35,604 nucleotides of DNA from Planctomycetaceae bacterium. GTDB taxonomy: Bacteria; Planctomycetota; Planctomycetia; Pirellulales; Pirellulaceae. The DNA is taken from NCBI GenBank assembly GCA_012959465.1, contig DUDC01000064.1, positions 1-35,604 of the forward strand, written 5' to 3'. Positions 33,260-35,604 of the stretch are shown here, piece after piece. Under the pieces are notes generated by a model. The model saw nothing but the letters and a program-made list of their open reading frames with translations, did no database searches and was not told the DNA's origin. Each line of letters starts with the position of its first letter. The first letter of the stretch is position 1. The translations under genes were made by a program, and so were the position numbers.

Positions 33260-34585
33260 ATGTTTGTATTTCGGCAATTTGTCTGCATTATCGCCCTGCA
33301 ATTCGTTCTGTTTTCCAACAACGGATTTGGGCAAGTTCGTTCGGCGTCGACTCAGGAGCGGGCTGTCGCGGGGGGCCTGATTCAGTACACGTCGAAACAC
33401 TTGACGTTGTACACGGACATTCGCGACAACGCCGCCATCGCCGAACTGCCCCGAGTATTTGATCAGGCCGTGCCACAATGGGCCGCCTTTCTTGATGTAC
33501 CTCCTCAGCGGCTTGCGAATTGGCATATGACCGGTTTCATCATGTTGGATGCCAAACGTTTTAGCCGTGTGGGTATGATCCCGAATGACCTTCCGGAATT
33601 TCTTCACGCGTTTCAGCTTGGTGACCAATTTTGGGTGCACGAACAACCATCCGACTACTACCGCCGTCACCTGGTCCTCCATGAGGGAACGCACGGAGTC
33701 ATGACGCGACTGTTCGGAGGTGCCGGACCACCCTGGTACATGGAAGGGACAGCCGAGCTGCTAGGGACACATCAATGGGACGGCAAGACGCTCAAGTTGG
33801 CTGTCATCCCCGGTTCGAAAAAAGAGTTTGCCTATTGGGGACGACTCAAGATCATCCGCCGTGCACAACAGGTGCGCGATGTCCCGGCGATCATCGACAT
33901 CGTGCAATACGGCAGACAGGCTCATCTCCAAGTGGAACCGTACGCGTGGTGCTGGGCTCTTGCTGTTTTCCTTGATCGTGAACCTGCCACGCAACGGTCC
34001 TTTCGTCGCTTCGCCAAGATGGGCGCTGAGGCAGATTTTTCCGCAAAGTTCCGCCTCGAACATTCCAGTCGATGGCGGGTGTTGGAACAACAATGGCAGG
34101 GCTTTGTAGCTGACATGGAATACGGTTTCAGCCCGAATCGAACGATTCCGAAACTCCACAAACCGCGAGCTTGGAATGACCAAATCCAAGTCGCAATCAC
34201 CGCCGACCATGCGTGGCAGGCGACCGGTATACAGTTGGTTGCTGGACAAAAATACCGCATTCAGTCGACAAGTCGGTACCAAATCGGCGATACACCCAGT
34301 CCCTGGTGGTGTGAACCGCAAGGCGTCACCATCGACTACTACCGTCACCGCCCGTTGGGAATGTTGCTGGCTGCCCTGGTCAACGATACGACCGTCGCCA
34401 AACCGAGTGACAAACAACAGAGAAGTGATGAAGAATTCTCGTTCCTCCAACCGCTTGCCGTCGGTCGACAAATCGAATTTCGCGCCAATCGATCGGGCAC
34501 GTTGTTCCTGAAGGTCAATGAATCGGCCGCCATGTTGGACGACAACGATGGGACACTAACCGTCACGATCACCAAAGTGCGTTAG
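33260..34585 (+). CDS. Secreted HEXXH metallopeptidase-like protein
   Basis: A 441-residue exported protein with a probable signal peptide (FRQFVCIIALQFVLFSNNGFGQ). ATG 33260 follows AAGGGA; a TTG at 33227 is an alternative. The zinc-peptidase motif HEGTH is at 141-145, and WYMEGTAELLG at 159-169 supplies a Glu that can be the third ligand, as in Peptidase_MA-like gluzincins. The first domain (about 40-260) thus looks like a catalytic module. A C-terminal region (about 275-441) is beta-rich (QVAITADHAWQATGIQLVAG, FRANRSGTLFLKVNESAAM) and resembles a carbohydrate-binding or beta-sandwich domain. The substrate is unknown. It converges on the repeat-rich gene, 9 bp between stops. Confidence 0.82.
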   Translation: MFVFRQFVCIIALQFVLFSNNGFGQVRSASTQERAVAGGLIQYTSKHLTLYTDIRDNAAIAELPRVFDQAVPQWAAFLDVPPQRLANWHMTGFIMLDAKRFSRVGMIPNDLPEFLHAFQLGDQFWVHEQPSDYYRRHLVLHEGTHGVMTRLFGGAGPPWYMEGTAELLGTHQWDGKTLKLAVIPGSKKEFAYWGRLKIIRRAQQVRDVPAIIDIVQYGRQAHLQVEPYAWCWALAVFLDREPATQRSFRRFAKMGAEADFSAKFRLEHSSRWRVLEQQWQGFVADMEYGFSPNRTIPKLHKPRAWNDQIQVAITADHAWQATGIQLVAGQKYRIQSTSRYQIGDTPSPWWCEPQGVTIDYYRHRPLGMLLAALVNDTTVAKPSDKQQRSDEEFSFLQPLAVGRQIEFRANRSGTLFLKVNESAAMLDDNDGTLTVTITKVR

Positions 34586-34594
34586 CCGGGACGA

Positions 34595-35461
34595 CTACGA
34601 CCCTGACTCGATCCCATTCTCTGTTGGTTCTGTCTCTTTTGGGTCACCCTCTGTTGGTTCGGTCTCTTTTGGTTCGGTCTCAGTCTCTTTTGGGTCATCC
34701 TCTGTTGGTTCTGTCTCTTTTGGTTCGGTCTCTGTCTCTTTTGGGTCACCCTCTTTTGGTTCGGTCTCTTTCCCGGCTTCGCTTCCCGTGGTTGGAGTCG
34801 TTTCGGATTCGTTATCCGACGGGGGACGTCCACCAGTGTCGGGACGACCACCACCGGGACGACCACCACCGGGACGACCACCACCGGGACGACCACCACC
34901 GGGACGACCACCACCGGGACCATCATCCAAACCAGGTTCATTAATTCCGCCAGGGTAAGCTTGGTTCAGCCTACTACGAGCGGAATCGGCGTCCAACGTT
35001 CCATTCCCACCGCCATTGTCCTCCGATGGATCGAAAACAGGAGTCGCGTAGTCCAACGAGAAACTTTCCGGCTCGCTGTTCAATTCCACATCGAGACAAT
35101 AGAGTTTCTCTTTCCATGGCTGGTAGACGACCCAGACGTCGTAATGTCGCCACGGTGCACCGGCCATCCACGAGTAGCGTGCCCACGTGTAGTGCTTGCC
35201 GGTTCTGACTTCGGCCGGTGCCTTGCTGAGAATTTTTTCTACTGCCGCTTGATCGAGCCGTTCACCTTCCTTTTCGGCGGCGTCCATCTTGGCTGTCAGA
35301 TCTTCGTGCGCCGCCACGCTACCTGGCCGAGCAACAGCGCGGTCGTATGCAAGAGCGGCGACAAAGACCATGAGAAGTAATACCAAAACAATTTGACGGA
35401 TTGCGGCAAACGACATCCCCGATGATTGAGATGGCTGAGGTGGTTGTGGTTGATCAGACAT
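34595..35461 (-). CDS. Membrane-anchored repeat-rich protein, unrecognised
   Basis: A 288-residue protein with ATG 35461 (GGGGAAAA upstream). After a polar Gln/Pro-rich start there is one hydrophobic helix (about residues 22-39, IRQIVLVLLLMVFVAALA). Then comes a folded-looking region (about 45-150) with KHYTWARYSWMAGAPWRHYD and VWVVYQPWKEKLYCLDVELN, which I do not recognise. The last 110 residues are low complexity: five GGGRP-type units and acidic KETEP/TE repeats. It is probably anchored in the cytoplasmic membrane with the repeats outside. The long disordered tail suggests a cell-surface or scaffold role, but that is inference. Confidence 0.72.
   Translation of the reverse strand: MSDQPQPPQPSQSSGMSFAAIRQIVLVLLLMVFVAALAYDRAVARPGSVAAHEDLTAKMDAAEKEGERLDQAAVEKILSKAPAEVRTGKHYTWARYSWMAGAPWRHYDVWVVYQPWKEKLYCLDVELNSEPESFSLDYATPVFDPSEDNGGGNGTLDADSARSRLNQAYPGGINEPGLDDGPGGGRPGGGRPGGGRPGGGRPGGGRPDTGGRPPSDNESETTPTTGSEAGKETEPKEGDPKETETEPKETEPTEDDPKETETEPKETEPTEGDPKETEPTENGIESGS
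34619..34773 (-). repeat. Acidic coding repeat, about 51-bp period
   Basis: The encoded DPKETETEPKETEPTED unit (17 residues) occurs twice, with a third shortened copy near the C-terminus and a shorter KETEP sub-repeat. It is part of the repeat-rich gene at 34595-35461. Confidence 0.8.
34841..34915 (-). repeat. Five perfect 15-bp tandem units encoding Gly-Arg-Pro repeats
   Basis: GGGACGACCACCACC is repeated five times without a gap and encodes GGGRP repeats in the low-complexity tail of the gene at 34595-35461. The perfect identity suggests recent expansion or slippage. Confidence 0.95.
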
Positions 35462-35520
35462 GTGGTTTTCCCCAGTCAATTGAGTTGAATATGAGATGTC
35501 AGTTAGGTTCGGTGATTTTT

Positions 35521-35604
35521 CTACTCGTTCGCAAGTGCTTTCGAGACGGCCGTCTTCATCTTGGATAATCCCGTCGTGGCAACCAGTTTAGCATCCTGCT
35601 TCCA
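35521..35604 (-). CDS. Partial CDS, C-terminal 27 residues of an upstream gene
   Basis: The minus strand is open from the window edge to TAG at 35521-35523, encoding WKQDAKLVATTGLSKMKTAV then SKALANE. The composition is protein-like, and the stop lies 59 bp before the start of the repeat-rich gene on the same strand, so it may be the upstream member of the same operon. It is too short to identify. Confidence 0.5.
   Translation of the reverse strand, partial: WKQDAKLVATTGLSKMKTAVSKALANE

Noticed and set aside
33761..34471. A 236-codon minus-strand frame opposite the metallopeptidase-like gene
   Set aside because: The plus-strand product has HEGTH, EGTAEL and a signal peptide, so the antisense frame is a shadow.
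34841..34915. Tandem 15-bp units considered as a CRISPR-like array
   Set aside because: They are in frame, have no spacers and encode a GGGRP protein tail.

Overview
The window looks like chromosomal DNA of a planctomycete, most likely a Pirellulaceae-type (Rhodopirellula-like) marine or freshwater bacterium. I infer this from gene content. There are three sulfatases, a DUF1501 protein paired with a PSCyt/DUF1549-DUF1553 'planctomycete cytochrome' protein, a DUF1080 protein, and Tat-exported Gfo/Idh/MocA and TIM-barrel isomerase proteins. These families are strongly enriched in Planctomycetota. I see no rRNA, tRNA, CRISPR array, insertion sequence, phage gene or replication origin.

Layout. 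Positions 1-6153 form a catabolic/sulfatase block: the C-terminal part of a sulfatase, a Tat-exported sugar isomerase-like protein on the minus strand, a secreted sulfatase, a Gfo/Idh/MocA oxidoreductase and a secreted SUMF1-fold protein that lacks the FGE cysteines. Positions 6347-8252 hold a BI-1-type membrane protein, a doubtful small membrane ORF and a His-rich thioredoxin-like lipoprotein. At 8379-12258 an APC amino-acid permease with an Ig/cadherin-like insertion faces a divergent PLP desulfhydrase/deaminase, which overlaps a DUF1080 protein. At 12459-17288 a coiled-coil protein with a secretin-like signature is divergent from a giant AsmA-like protein. Positions 17314-22769 carry housekeeping metabolism: an MBL-fold hydrolase, the agmatine-to-putrescine pair aguB-aguA, bioD, an eight-helix membrane protein and aroE. 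Positions 22803-25884 carry an asnB-glycosyltransferase pair typical of surface-polysaccharide loci. Positions 26060-33082 (all minus strand) carry a sulfatase without an obvious signal peptide, DUF1501, the three-CXXCH PSCyt protein and an orphan ABC substrate-binding lipoprotein. The window ends with a secreted HEXXH metallopeptidase-like protein, a membrane-anchored repeat-rich protein and the tail of one more minus-strand gene.

How the genes may work together. The two sulfatase-rich blocks fit breakdown of sulfated polysaccharides: sulfatases remove sulfate, and the Gfo/Idh/MocA and isomerase-like proteins may handle the resulting sugars. No convincing sulfatase-activating FGE is present in the window. 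AguA and AguB make putrescine from agmatine in two steps. The permease and PLP enzyme may form an amino-acid uptake/degradation pair.

Between genes there are several short dispersed repeats (three families, two or three copies each), mostly at 3' ends of genes. There are also several palindromes and a G-quadruplex motif that look regulatory. The observations I rate highest are the Ig-like domain inserted in the permease, the secretin-type signature in a small non-secretin protein, the tandem 13-bp palindromes, the G-quadruplex plus palindrome in front of a sulfatase gene, and the dispersed intergenic repeats.
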